DNA of 28,366 nt, from positions 1 to 28,366 of the forward strand of contig JAFWRA010000168.1 in the NCBI GenBank assembly GCA_017508895.1, in the 5' to 3' direction. The first letter of the stretch is position 1. Each line of letters opens with the position of its first letter. The position numbers and the translations under genes are program-made. The DNA comes from Bacteroidales bacterium (GTDB lineage Bacteria > Bacteroidota > Bacteroidia > Bacteroidales > F082). The notes below the pieces were generated by a model that did not search any database, was not told the origin of the DNA, and saw nothing but the letters and a program-made list of their open reading frames with translations. Positions 14,961-23,439 of this stretch are shown piece after piece.

Positions 14961-16748
14961 TCATTCAATAATCATATCAAACGGCAACCGCGCTTGGATG
15001 CCCGTGTTCTTTTGCAGGTTGTCCAAGCCTTTGAAGTAATCGTAGTAAGCACCAAGTTTCTGCTTCATGGCAGCATCAAGTTGGTCGGAGCCGTTGCTGT
15101 TCATCGACTCCATGATGCGGGTGAAGAAGTCCTTCTGCTTGGGCCATTCGGTCACCTTGTAGTCATTGCCGAGGTTGGCTTTTTGGACTGCATAGGCGAT
15201 GGCATCTTCCATGTCGCCCAACTGGTCGACAAGACCCAAACCAATGGCATCGGCACCTGCCCACACACGGCCTTGACCGATGCTGTCGACATAGTTTTGG
15301 GTCAAGCCGCGACCTTCGGCAACGCGTTTGGTGAAGTGGTCATAGGTGTTAACTACACTTTCTTGCAGTTTGCTGTATTGGAATTCGGTTAGCGGCTCGG
15401 TGAAGTTGGGGAACTCGGCGTTTTCGTTGGTCTTGGCCACATCGAAAGTCAGGCCGACCTTGTCGTTCAAGAAGCCTTTTGCATTCGGGAAGGTACCGAA
15501 CACGCCGATGGAACCCGTAAGCGTGGTGGGGTCGGCGAAGATGTAGTCACCCTTGGCGGAAATCCAGTAACCGCCCGAAGCAGCGTAGTTGCCCATAGAG
15601 ACGATGACGGGTTTCACTTCCTTGGTGAGGTCGAGTTCACGACCGATGATAGCCGATGCCACAGCACTGCCACCAGGTGAGTTGACGCGCAGCACAACGG
15701 CTTTCACGTTCTCGTCTTCACGGGCCTTACGGATGGTCTTGGAGAGATTTTCGGAGTAGATGGCCGTGGTTTCATCTCCCTTGCCGTCGAAGATTTGTCC
15801 CGATGCATAGATAATGGCGACCTCGTTCTTACTCACGTTCTTGTCTTTATAGGATTTGGCATAATTGGCATTGCTGATAGCGTTGATGTTCTTGTTGCTG
15901 CCCGTCAGGCCTTTCAGTTCATCCAACACTTGGTCTTTGTAGTACAGGTTGTCTACCAGGCCGTATTCGAGGGCTTTGTTTGCATCGAAAGAGGTCTCCA
16001 AATTGTCGGCAATCATATTGAGTTGCTCAACATTGATGTTGCGGCTTTGGCTGATGCCTTGGAGGATTTGCCCCCAAACCGTGCCCAACAGCTTGTCCAT
16101 CTGCTCGCGGTTGGCTTCGCTCATTTTGTCCAAGAAATAAGGCTCCACGGCACTCTTGAAGCGGTTATTGGGACCGCGGACAATCTGCATCTCAACATCG
16201 AGCTTGTCAAACAGGTGTTTGTAAAACGTGATTTGTGTGGCCATGCCGTGCAAGTCGAGGGCACCTTCCGGATTCAGGAGAATCTTGTCGGCAATGGAGG
16301 CTATATAATAAGCGCTTTGCGAATAGCTTTCACCGTAAGTGACAATGAATTTTCCCGATTCCTTGAACTCAACGAGTTTGTTGCGGATTTCCTGCAAGGT
16401 GGCGGTGGAAGTGGGGATGCTGCTCAGTTCCATGTAGATACCCTTTATGTTCGGGTCGGTCTTGGCATGTTCGATGTTGCGCAAGATGTCGTTCATACCT
16501 GTAGCATCAATCGATTCCATCGACTGAAAATCAATGGCTCCGAAAGGATTGTCAACCGTTCGGTCTGGAATATCATAGTTAAGTTTCATGTAAAGCACGG
16601 AATTAGGCTTTACAGTAGTGGAAGTCTCCGTGTTTTTTGACATGTTGGAGATCATGGAAGAGACCACACCAACCTTAATGAAGAAATTGATTACCAAAGC
16701 AATAAGAGTGCCGATAAATGCGGCGAGAACAACTTTTCCGAATTTCAT
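14961..16748 (-). CDS. sppA: Signal peptide peptidase SppA (67K type, duplicated)
   Basis: A 595-residue membrane-anchored serine protease of the S49 family that degrades cleaved signal peptides. The start at 16748 (MKFGKVVLAAFIGTLIALVINFF) puts the single transmembrane helix at the N-terminus; an upstream in-frame codon at 16799 would overlap the promoter. The protein has the tandem N- and C-terminal halves of the 67K type. The proposed general-base lysine is Lys198 in NRFKSAVEPY, and the nucleophile is Ser391 in AASGGYWIS. Upstream of it is the conserved VVLRVNSPGGSAVAS, and downstream LTGSIGVFG. Lysine-serine spacing (193) is close to that in E. coli SppA. Length is slightly below the E. 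coli enzyme (618). It is divergent from folK and shares a terminator with the ABC-F gene. Confidence 0.95.
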   Translation of the reverse strand: MKFGKVVLAAFIGTLIALVINFFIKVGVVSSMISNMSKNTETSTTVKPNSVLYMKLNYDIPDRTVDNPFGAIDFQSMESIDATGMNDILRNIEHAKTDPNIKGIYMELSSIPTSTATLQEIRNKLVEFKESGKFIVTYGESYSQSAYYIASIADKILLNPEGALDLHGMATQITFYKHLFDKLDVEMQIVRGPNNRFKSAVEPYFLDKMSEANREQMDKLLGTVWGQILQGISQSRNINVEQLNMIADNLETSFDANKALEYGLVDNLYYKDQVLDELKGLTGSNKNINAISNANYAKSYKDKNVSKNEVAIIYASGQIFDGKGDETTAIYSENLSKTIRKAREDENVKAVVLRVNSPGGSAVASAIIGRELDLTKEVKPVIVSMGNYAASGGYWISAKGDYIFADPTTLTGSIGVFGTFPNAKGFLNDKVGLTFDVAKTNENAEFPNFTEPLTEFQYSKLQESVVNTYDHFTKRVAEGRGLTQNYVDSIGQGRVWAGADAIGLGLVDQLGDMEDAIAYAVQKANLGNDYKVTEWPKQKDFFTRIMESMNSNGSDQLDAAMKQKLGAYYDYFKGLDNLQKNTGIQARLPFDMIIE

Positions 16749-16787
16749 GATGCTATGTTTTTGTTTGTTTTTAATCGAAATAGACCA

Positions 16788-16795
16788 CAAAAGTA
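16788..16795 (-). promoter_or_regulatory. -7 promoter element for sppA
   Basis: Minus-strand TACTTTTG matches TAnnTTTG, about 40 bases upstream of the sppA ATG. The -33 element is not clear. The same 102-base intergenic region carries the divergent folK promoter. Confidence 0.55.
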
Positions 16796-16828
16796 GCATT
16801 TTATTTATTAGTGTTTGTCACAAAACGT

Positions 16829-16837
16829 TATTTTTGC
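16829..16837 (+). promoter_or_regulatory. -7 promoter element for folK-deoxynucleoside kinase operon
   Basis: TATTTTTGC, a full match to the Bacteroidetes -7 element, lies 13 bases before the folK ATG. This implies an extremely short 5' leader. The -33 region is A/T-rich without a clean TTTG. Confidence 0.55.
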
Positions 16838-16850
16838 AAAAAATCTAGCA

Positions 16851-17363
16851 ATGGAAACCTGCTACATTCTCTTTGGAGCGAATATGGGTGACAAGAATCA
16901 TATTTTTGCCCAGGCTTGCCAATTAATTAATAATAGGTATGGCCGCATAGTGAAGGTTTCGGAGGCGTACGAGTCGGAGCCATGGGGCTTTGAGGCTGAT
17001 TCATGGTTTCTAAATCGTGTTATCGTATTGGAAACCGAACTAAATCCAGAATGCTTATTGGTTGAGTTGTTGGAGATTGAAAGTGAATTGGGACGTGTGA
17101 GATATGCCGATCGACAGGGATATGCTTCGCGTACAGCCGATTTGGATATCTTGTATTTTGGTAACCGCATCATTAATACGGAGACACTAACAGTTCCACA
17201 TCCACGGTTGCATTTGCGTCGGTTCGCTTTGGAGCCGCTTTGTGAGGTGAACCCTGACTTCGTTCATCCGATATTTCAAATGACACAAGTGGAATTGCTT
17301 CAACTTTGTCCCGACAATTCTATTGTTAGAGTGATTAAGTCTAATAATGACGAAGAATTATGA
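16851..17363 (+). CDS. folK: 2-amino-4-hydroxy-6-hydroxymethyldihydropteridine diphosphokinase (HPPK)
   Basis: HPPK transfers pyrophosphate from ATP to 6-hydroxymethyl-7,8-dihydropterin in folate synthesis in the cytoplasm. The 170-residue protein starts METCYILFGANMGDK, the usual HPPK N-terminus. It has the substrate-binding ESEPWGF segment near residue 42 and the signature YASRTADLDILYFG near residues 93-106, whose two aspartates bind magnesium. VPHPRLHLRRFALEPL follows. The ATG at 16851 was chosen because the conserved first strand starts there; an upstream GTG-type extension would start before the promoter element. Length is normal for a monofunctional enzyme. The stop overlaps the start of the deoxynucleoside kinase gene as ATGA, indicating one transcript. 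Confidence 0.95.
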   Translation: METCYILFGANMGDKNHIFAQACQLINNRYGRIVKVSEAYESEPWGFEADSWFLNRVIVLETELNPECLLVELLEIESELGRVRYADRQGYASRTADLDILYFGNRIINTETLTVPHPRLHLRRFALEPLCEVNPDFVHPIFQMTQVELLQLCPDNSIVRVIKSNNDEEL

Positions 17364-18001
17364 ATTACAACTATATAGCTATCGAGGGAACGGTGGGAGC
17401 AGGCAAAACCACTCTGGCTACCCGCATCGCCAACGATTTCAACGGCAAATTAGTGTTGGAGGAGTTTGAAGGCGACAAGAATCCGTTTCTTCCCAAGTTT
17501 TACAAAGAGCCTGACAAATATTCATTTCAAGTGGAGATGACGTTTTTGGCCTTACGTTATCAGCAGCTGAAAGACAAGCTGGGAGCACTTGACCTCTTTC
17601 ACGACTTCATCATTTCAGATTATTATGTGGCCAAGTCGCTAATTTTCTCCAAGAATAATCTTCAGGATGACGAATACCAACTGTTTTCTCGTTTTTTCAA
17701 CATTATTTTTTCGGACATGCCAAAGCCTGAATTGTTGGTATATCTTTATTCTGACGTGGAGCGCCTTCAGGCTAACATTCGTAAGCGTGGACGCGCTTAT
17801 GAGCAGGAGATTAGCGATACCTATTTGGATAATATTCAGCAAGGTTATTTCGATTTTCTTCGTCAGCAGCAAGGAAATATGCGCATCTTGCTGATTGACA
17901 CCAACCGCCTTGATTTCGTGGCCAACGAAAAGGACTATCAAAGCATCATCGATGCCATAGACAAACCCTATGAAATCGGGATGCATCGGGTGTCGTTTTG
18001 A
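17360..18001 (+). CDS. Deoxynucleoside kinase (dAK/dGK/dCK-like)
   Basis: A 213-residue cytoplasmic kinase that phosphorylates a deoxynucleoside with ATP for nucleotide salvage. The P-loop GTVGAGKTT lies at residues 10-18. EEFEGDKNPFL (about 34-44) supplies the substrate-binding glutamate. SDYYVAKSLIFSKNNL (about 88-103) corresponds to the DRS/DRY region, and the lid KRGRAYEQEISDTYL (about 143-157) is typical of bacterial deoxyadenosine/deoxyguanosine kinases. Length fits the family. Which base it prefers cannot be read with confidence. The start overlaps the folK stop codon, so expression should be coupled; the folK pairing links salvage and folate-dependent nucleotide synthesis only by position. 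A strong terminator follows. Confidence 0.9.
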   Translation: MNYNYIAIEGTVGAGKTTLATRIANDFNGKLVLEEFEGDKNPFLPKFYKEPDKYSFQVEMTFLALRYQQLKDKLGALDLFHDFIISDYYVAKSLIFSKNNLQDDEYQLFSRFFNIIFSDMPKPELLVYLYSDVERLQANIRKRGRAYEQEISDTYLDNIQQGYFDFLRQQQGNMRILLIDTNRLDFVANEKDYQSIIDAIDKPYEIGMHRVSF

Positions 18002-18025
18002 GTCTATACCTATTTCGGAACATAC

Positions 18026-18053
18026 AAAAAAAGCCGCTCATTGAGCGGCTTTT
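18026..18053. terminator. Bidirectional intrinsic terminator between the deoxynucleoside kinase and OmpA genes
   Basis: GCCGCTCA and TGAGCGGC form a near-perfect palindrome (18033-18049), flanked by A7 on the left and T4 on the right. It sits in the 72-base gap between convergent genes and can act in both directions, more strongly on the minus strand because of the longer run there. Confidence 0.9.
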
Positions 18054-18073
18054 CTGTTGTCAGATGAAACGGA

Positions 18074-19900
18074 TTACTTCTTTTCCACTTTCACTTTGAT
18101 GGTTCTGGAAACGACATCCTTGTAGGTTTCATTCACATAGACTTCAGCGCGACGGAGCTGCGGCAGAATATCCTTTTCGAGTTGAGGATAGATGGCGCAC
18201 ATTTCCTTGATGGTCTTCTGAGGATTGCTGGAGTTGTTGATGTTGTTCAGGATAGCATCCTTGTCTTTCAGGTCGGAGTCTTTAACGAGTTGTTTGAAGG
18301 TCTCCCAGTCTTCACCGTAACCTTTACCATTGATGGTGATTTCAGCTTTCTTGGCAAGCTTCATCATCTGCTTCTCAGCAGCATTGTCACGGTTGTTGGA
18401 AAGCTCGTTGTTGTGTCCTTCTTCGCCTTCAGGTGAAGCCCAAGCTCTGATTTCGAATTCCTTTTCACCAGCGTTCAGCAGGTCGGTGAAAGCTGCATCA
18501 GCTTCCTTGTTGAGTTTCTTTCTGTCAGCAATGTTGTATCTGTCCTTGTTGAAGAAATAAGTGAGCTTTTTGACAGCACGAACCTTTTCGATGGTGTCAT
18601 AAACGATTTCGTCAATGTACTCATCTTTCACAATGACGCCGTCAGCCAGTTTCACTGTGGAACCTTGAGCGAAGTAGGTGTTATTCACGATTTCCTCTTG
18701 GGTAGGATAGATGGTGCCGTCATAGACATAGAACATCGGGTCGCCCATGAGTTCGCAGTTGGCCATTTCCTCTTGGTAAGGCATGCAGTAGTGCTTGGTG
18801 AACTCGCCACCTTCCTTGTAGTTGACGCGGAAGTCGCCTTCGCCCTTGACTTTTTCACCCACGAAGGTGATAGGATCAAGGTCGATTTGGCCACCGTTGT
18901 AGGCAAGGTAAGGCTTCAGGTTCATGACAGCTTGCTTTTCGAAGTATTCACCGGGGATGGTGACGATGACGTCGAAGCAAACATTGCCGTCTTCACCCTT
19001 AACCAGCGGGTCAGGATTCACGCGGTAGGTGATTTTCTTCGACTCGCGGGCCATCTTGTCGATGTCGCAAGGATTGTTGAACTTCACGCGGAGGCCGAGG
19101 TTCAGCTGGCTGTACATGTCCATGTCGTTAATGATACGGCCTTGCTCGTTTGATTTCTTCACATTGTCGAGGTTGTCCTTACCAGTGAAGAGGTAGGTGT
19201 AATCGATGAAGAGATCGAATTTAGGAGCGATGTTGAAGGTGAATTCCATACCAGCGGGGACAGTGAAGGTAAGGTCGCGCTTGGAAGCAGCAGGAGTGAT
19301 TTGGCCTGACACTTCATCAACTTTGTTGTCAGCATTATAGTTAAGTTGGTTGACCACACCATATTTGTAATAGATACCACCGATACCAATATGAGGCACC
19401 AAGTTGATGACTCTTCTCGGATTGTAGTTGAACATGTTGAAGAGATTGAAGGTCAAATTCAAGTTACCTTCAATGTAATTAGTTCCTTCAAAGCCGAGGT
19501 TGTAGTAGACGCCTTCAGGACCGTTGGCAAAAACAAGGGCTTGTAAAGCTGTTTGTTTGTTGTCAACAGTGTGCTTGTGACCCGAAAGGAGACCATAACC
19601 ACCCTTGAGGTTCAAGCCGACGACTTTGCCAAATTGGTAACCAACACCAAAATGGGCATTCCAGTTCTTTGTGAAGTTTTGGAACGCCATGGTCTTGAAG
19701 TGACCGAAATCGTCCCAAATACCGCCGTTGTAATTGGCCAAGTCACCATGGTTGATGGAAAGACCACCATCAGCTTGGATGTACCAATACTTCTCAGCAG
19801 GTTTTGAATGTTTTTTGCCTTCCTGAGCATACATGCTGAAGGGAAGCACAGCCATGACGACGAGCATCAGCAGCTTTGAAAAAGTCAAATTTTTCTTCAT
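18074..19900 (-). CDS. OmpA-family outer-membrane protein (Bacteroidetes type)
   Basis: A 608-residue protein with a signal peptide (KKNLTFSKLLMLVVMAVLPF, cleavage near YAQ). An N-terminal beta-barrel of about 240 residues follows (alternating strands such as WYIQADGGLSINHGDL and FGVGYQFGKVVGLNLKGGYG, and IDYTYLFTGKDN). A periplasmic middle segment of about 150 residues comes next (VCFDVIVTIPGEYFEKQAVM). The C-terminal OmpA-like domain starts near KKLTYFFNKDRYNI. The peptidoglycan-contact helix reads NNELSNNRDNA, which keeps the arginine equivalent to E. coli OmpA Arg286. The aspartate position (Asp271) appears to be serine in WASPEG. An insertion (GYGEDWETFKQLVKDSDL to LPQLRRAEVYV) is characteristic of Bacteroidetes relatives. 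It is likely an abundant envelope-stabilising protein. Monocistronic, with its own promoter and a shared terminator. Confidence 0.88.
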   Translation of the reverse strand: MKKNLTFSKLLMLVVMAVLPFSMYAQEGKKHSKPAEKYWYIQADGGLSINHGDLANYNGGIWDDFGHFKTMAFQNFTKNWNAHFGVGYQFGKVVGLNLKGGYGLLSGHKHTVDNKQTALQALVFANGPEGVYYNLGFEGTNYIEGNLNLTFNLFNMFNYNPRRVINLVPHIGIGGIYYKYGVVNQLNYNADNKVDEVSGQITPAASKRDLTFTVPAGMEFTFNIAPKFDLFIDYTYLFTGKDNLDNVKKSNEQGRIINDMDMYSQLNLGLRVKFNNPCDIDKMARESKKITYRVNPDPLVKGEDGNVCFDVIVTIPGEYFEKQAVMNLKPYLAYNGGQIDLDPITFVGEKVKGEGDFRVNYKEGGEFTKHYCMPYQEEMANCELMGDPMFYVYDGTIYPTQEEIVNNTYFAQGSTVKLADGVIVKDEYIDEIVYDTIEKVRAVKKLTYFFNKDRYNIADRKKLNKEADAAFTDLLNAGEKEFEIRAWASPEGEEGHNNELSNNRDNAAEKQMMKLAKKAEITINGKGYGEDWETFKQLVKDSDLKDKDAILNNINNSSNPQKTIKEMCAIYPQLEKDILPQLRRAEVYVNETYKDVVSRTIKVKVEKK

Positions 19901-19975
19901 AACGTAATTGTGTTAGGTTTGTAATGATTTTAATTAGTTGATATTATTCTTTTTTATACTATTCCAATTAGCCAA

Positions 19976-19983
19976 CAAAAATA
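19976..19983 (-). promoter_or_regulatory. -7 promoter element for the OmpA-family gene
   Basis: Minus-strand TATTTTTG matches TAnnTTTG. A TTTG (complement of 20000-20003) lies 16 bases further upstream, slightly short of the preferred 19. The predicted 5' leader is about 70 bases, longer than for the neighbouring genes. The remaining 19901-20067 interval is A+T-rich with no gene. Confidence 0.55.
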
Positions 19984-20067
19984 GGAAATTATTTAATTAC
20001 AAATGCAAAAAACCGAAAAAAAACTCTTTTTTTGGTGATTTTCAGCGAAAAAAGCGAAAAAACAGGC

Positions 20068-20631
20068 TTATTTTGGCTTCAATTTGAGTTGATTGAAGGC
20101 TTCCCACATGACAATTCCGGCACAAACCGACACATTGATGGAGTGTTTTGTGCCTTCTTGTGGCAGCTCAACGGCACCTTTGCAATAGGACAAGGCCTCA
20201 TCGCTGACGCCTTCCACCTCGTTGCCCAAGACATAAGCGGTGTGCGGCTCAAAAGTGAAGGATTGAAGGGCGATGCTGTTTTCCACCTGCTCTACTGCAA
20301 ATATGTCGTATCCTTCGGTTTTCAATGATTGACAGGCTTCCGCTGTCGTTGAAAAATAACGCCATTTAACGGTTTCATCGGCTCCCAAGGCGGTCTTGTG
20401 TATCTCGCGGTGAGGTGGACAAGCGGTGATGCCACACAAAATCAATTCTCCAATGCGGAAAGCATCGGCGGTACGGAAAAAGGCGCCCACGTTGCTTAGT
20501 GAGCGGATATTGTCAAGTATTATTATTATAGGTAGTTTCTCCGCTTTCACAAAGTCTTCTTTGCTGAGGCGGTTCAACTCGTCCATACTCAGTTTGCGCA
20601 TGGCTTTTTCATTTTGTTTCGTTGTTGACAT
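20068..20631 (-). CDS. SpoU/TrmH-family RNA 2'-O-ribose methyltransferase
   Basis: A 187-residue SPOUT enzyme expected to methylate a ribose 2'-OH in tRNA or rRNA with S-adenosylmethionine. All three SpoU motifs are present: motif 1 NIRSLSNVGAFFRTADAF near residues 42-59, motif 2 YVLGNEVEGVS near 133-143, and motif 3 LPQEGTKHSINVSVCAGIVM near 155-174, which form the knotted SAM site. There is no N-terminal substrate-binding domain, so it is a minimal form like TrmH or TrmL. Methionine 11 (20601, MRKLSMDELNRLS) is an alternative start and matches better where related proteins seem to begin. The RNA target cannot be named. It is divergent from mutS. Confidence 0.92.
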   Translation of the reverse strand: MSTTKQNEKAMRKLSMDELNRLSKEDFVKAEKLPIIIILDNIRSLSNVGAFFRTADAFRIGELILCGITACPPHREIHKTALGADETVKWRYFSTTAEACQSLKTEGYDIFAVEQVENSIALQSFTFEPHTAYVLGNEVEGVSDEALSYCKGAVELPQEGTKHSINVSVCAGIVMWEAFNQLKLKPK

Positions 20632-20692
20632 CTCTTTTTAACTACGCTGAAGGCATTATGTCTCGTCAGAGCTATTTATTTCTATTAGTCGG

Positions 20693-20700
20693 CAAAGTAA
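20693..20700 (-). promoter_or_regulatory. Possible -7 promoter element for the SpoU methyltransferase gene
   Basis: Minus-strand TTACTTTG followed by C differs by one base from TAnnTTTG and lies about 60 bases upstream of the start. No clear -33 element. It is one of two opposing promoters in the 172-base gap to mutS. Confidence 0.4.
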
Positions 20701-20774
20701 CAGAAAAAAGAAGTCTGCTAGACGTGAATATAGTTTTTTTTGAATGAACAAGCGGATTGTTTCAAACAAATTGG

Positions 20775-20782
20775 TAATTTTG
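20775..20782 (+). promoter_or_regulatory. -7 promoter element for mutS
   Basis: TAATTTTG matches TAnnTTTG and lies 21 bases upstream of the mutS ATG at 20804. An ATTG at 20756-20759 is closer than the usual -33 spacing. Confidence 0.5.
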
Positions 20783-20803
20783 TACCCAATAATTTGAGTG
20801 TTT

Positions 20804-23407
20804 ATGGCAGAAAAAGCGACCGAAACTCCTTTGATGAAACAGTATTTCTCTTTCAAGTCGAAATACCCCGATGCCATGTTGCTCTTCCGGGTAGGCGACT
20901 TTTACGAGACTTATGGAGAAGATGCGGTAAAATCCTCTGAAATACTAGGTATTGTGCTAACTAAGCGCTCAAGCGCCATCGCCGATTCGATTGAATTGGC
21001 GGGATTTCCTCATCATGCGCTCGATACCTATTTGCCAAAATTAGTACGTGCAGGCCTAAAAGTGGCTGTATGCGAGCAACTTGAAGACCCAAAGCTGACC
21101 AAAAAGTTGGTCAAAAGAGGGGTGGTGGAACTGGTGACCCCAGGCGTCACCTATAATGACAATGTGCTTGAGCAGAAAGAGAACAATTTTCTGGCTTCGG
21201 TTCATCTCGACAAAGAGTCTTCCGGTGTAGCATTTCTGGATGTTTCTACTGGCGAGTTCTACCTGACTCAGGGTTCCAACGAATACATTGACAAGTTGTT
21301 GCAAAGCTTCAACCCCTCCGAGGTGTTGGTGCAGCGCAACAAGCGAAAGGACTTTATCGACTTGTTTAGCGCAAAGTATTACTTGACTGTGTTCGACGAC
21401 TGGGTCTTCACTGAAGACTATGCCAACGAAGTGCTCAACAAGCATTTTCACACGGCTTCGTTGAAGGGTTTCGGCGTAGACGACTTCCCTAAAGGTATCA
21501 TTGCTGCGGGTGCTACGATTCATTATCTGATTGAAACGCAGCATGATAAGTTGAACCATATTACCTCGCTTTCACGCATTGACCAGGGACAATATGTATG
21601 GCTCGATAAATTCACTATCCGCAACTTGGAACTTTTACACACGGCCAATCTCAATGCCAAGACCTTGATTGACGTCATCGACAAGACCGTGTCGCCTATG
21701 GGAGGACGACTGATGCGCAGATGGTTGAGTCTGCCTTTGAAGAACAAAGAGCAAATAGAGGCACGTTATGAGGTGGTGCGCTATTTCGTGGAACATCGTG
21801 AGCAAATTCAAAAGTTCCAAGATGCTGTGCGTCAAGTGGGGGATTTGGAGCGTTTGATTTCCAAGGTGTCATTGTCGAGGGTGAATCCTAGAGAGTTGCT
21901 TCAGGTGGGACGTGCTTTAGAACAAATCGAGGTGCTTAAGAATGCTTGTGAAGAAAGTCAATATTCTGCTTTACAACGCTTTGCAGAGCAATTCAATCCT
22001 TGTGTTTCCATACGTGAGCGCATCAAGAAAGACTTGAACCCCGATGCACCTGCCGTGCTCTCCAAGGGCAATTATATTTCAGAAGGTGTGGATGCCGAAC
22101 TCGATGAGTTGCGCAACCTATCGCGCTCTGGCAAGGAGTATTTGATGAATATCCAACGTCGGGAGACAGAACGTACGGGCATCACATCCTTGAAGGTGGG
22201 CTATAACAATGTGTTCGGTTATTACCTTGAAGTCACCAATTCGCATAAAGAAAAGGTGCCAGCAGAGTGGATTCGCAAACAGACCTTGACCAATGCCGAG
22301 CGTTATATCACAGAGGAACTAAAGGAATACGAGCAGAAGATTCTTGGGGCTGAAGAAAAGATTAGTATCATCGAGCAAAGGGTTTACAATGAATTGGTCA
22401 CTGCAGTAACCGAGTTTGTGGAGCCGATACAGGTGGATGCCTCTATTGTATCCCGTATCGATTGTTTGGTTAGTTTTGCTAGTATATCGCTGAAAAACAA
22501 TTATATACAACCTGTTATTGATGACTCTTTTGTGCTTGATATTAAAGAAGGTCGGCATCCTGTTATTGAGCAAATGATGCCTGTTGGGGAAAGTTACATT
22601 GCAAATGATGTTTACCTTGACCGCGACAAGCAACAAATCATCATTATCACAGGTCCCAATATGTCGGGTAAGTCGGCTCTGCTTCGTCAAACTGCCTTGA
22701 TTGTGCTGATGGCTCAGATGGGATGCTTTGTGCCAGCAGCTTCGGCTCGTATTGGCTTGGTTGACAAGATCTTCACCCGTGTGGGCGCTTCAGACAACAT
22801 CTCTTCAGGTGAGTCGACCTTTATGGTGGAAATGAACGAAACAGCGAGCATTTTGAATAATGTTTCATCAAGAAGCCTTGTGCTATTAGACGAAATCGGG
22901 CGAGGCACCAGCACATACGACGGAATCAGCATTGCTTGGGCTATCACAGAGTTCTTGCATGACCACCCTGTGAGTCGCGCCAAAGTGTTGTTTGCCACGC
23001 ATTACCATGAGCTGAACGAGATGGAGGATTCCTTCGCCCGCATCAAGAATTACCATGTGTCGGTGAAGGAAGTGGGCAACAAGGTGGTTTTCCTGCGCAA
23101 GTTGAAGCGGGGTGGCAGCGCCCACAGTTTTGGTATTCATGTGGCCGAGATGGCAGGTATGCCGCGCAAGGTCATCGAACGCGCCACGGCTTTGCTTAGT
23201 GTTTTGGAAAAGTCGCACACAAGTGAAGATGTGGAGAAAGCCGCCGCGAAAAAGCAAGACGATGCCATGCAGCTGAGTTTCATTCAGCTGGACGACCCAC
23301 TGCTGCTTCAAATCAAGGAAGATATTCTTAATACCAACATCGACACATTGACCCCTGTTGAAGCCTTGATGAAGTTGAACGAGATTAAGAAGTTGTTGAA
23401 TCGTTAG
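20804..23407 (+). CDS. mutS: DNA mismatch repair protein MutS
   Basis: MutS recognises base mismatches and small loops and recruits MutL. The 867-residue protein has the mismatch-reading Phe-X-Glu motif GDFYET (Phe33, Glu35) after LLFRV. Connector, core and clamp domains occupy about 130-560 (for example [23 protein letters not shown]). The ABC-type ATPase starts near residue 600: Walker A GPNMSGKS from residue 617, [14 protein letters not shown], Walker [14 protein letters not shown] with Asp696, and ATHYHEL. The C-terminal tail [18 protein letters not shown], ending LNEIKKLL, matches MutS1. Length is normal, and no MutS2 Smr domain is present. ATG at 20804 is preferred to GTG at 20798. The first ATP-grasp gene starts 32 bases after it, without a visible terminator between them. 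Confidence 0.97.
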   Translation: MAEKATETPLMKQYFSFKSKYPDAMLLFRVGDFYETYGEDAVKSSEILGIVLTKRSSAIADSIELAGFPHHALDTYLPKLVRAGLKVAVCEQLEDPKLTKKLVKRGVVELVTPGVTYNDNVLEQKENNFLASVHLDKESSGVAFLDVSTGEFYLTQGSNEYIDKLLQSFNPSEVLVQRNKRKDFIDLFSAKYYLTVFDDWVFTEDYANEVLNKHFHTASLKGFGVDDFPKGIIAAGATIHYLIETQHDKLNHITSLSRIDQGQYVWLDKFTIRNLELLHTANLNAKTLIDVIDKTVSPMGGRLMRRWLSLPLKNKEQIEARYEVVRYFVEHREQIQKFQDAVRQVGDLERLISKVSLSRVNPRELLQVGRALEQIEVLKNACEESQYSALQRFAEQFNPCVSIRERIKKDLNPDAPAVLSKGNYISEGVDAELDELRNLSRSGKEYLMNIQRRETERTGITSLKVGYNNVFGYYLEVTNSHKEKVPAEWIRKQTLTNAERYITEELKEYEQKILGAEEKISIIEQRVYNELVTAVTEFVEPIQVDASIVSRIDCLVSFASISLKNNYIQPVIDDSFVLDIKEGRHPVIEQMMPVGESYIANDVYLDRDKQQIIIITGPNMSGKSALLRQTALIVLMAQMGCFVPAASARIGLVDKIFTRVGASDNISSGESTFMVEMNETASILNNVSSRSLVLLDEIGRGTSTYDGISIAWAITEFLHDHPVSRAKVLFATHYHELNEMEDSFARIKNYHVSVKEVGNKVVFLRKLKRGGSAHSFGIHVAEMAGMPRKVIERATALLSVLEKSHTSEDVEKAAAKKQDDAMQLSFIQLDDPLLLQIKEDILNTNIDTLTPVEALMKLNEIKKLLNR

Positions 23408-23439
23408 TGATTGTTTTTCAACATCGAACAGTTACCTAA

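Noticed and set aside
15795..16640. A 281-codon plus-strand open frame
   Set aside because: It is entirely antisense to the strongly supported sppA gene, has no promoter or recognisable domain, and is explained by the codon bias of sppA.
20014..20037. A-run / T-run hairpin (A7 CTC T7) near the end of the SpoU gene
   Set aside because: The stem has no G-C pairs and a three-base loop, so it is too weak to call a terminator.
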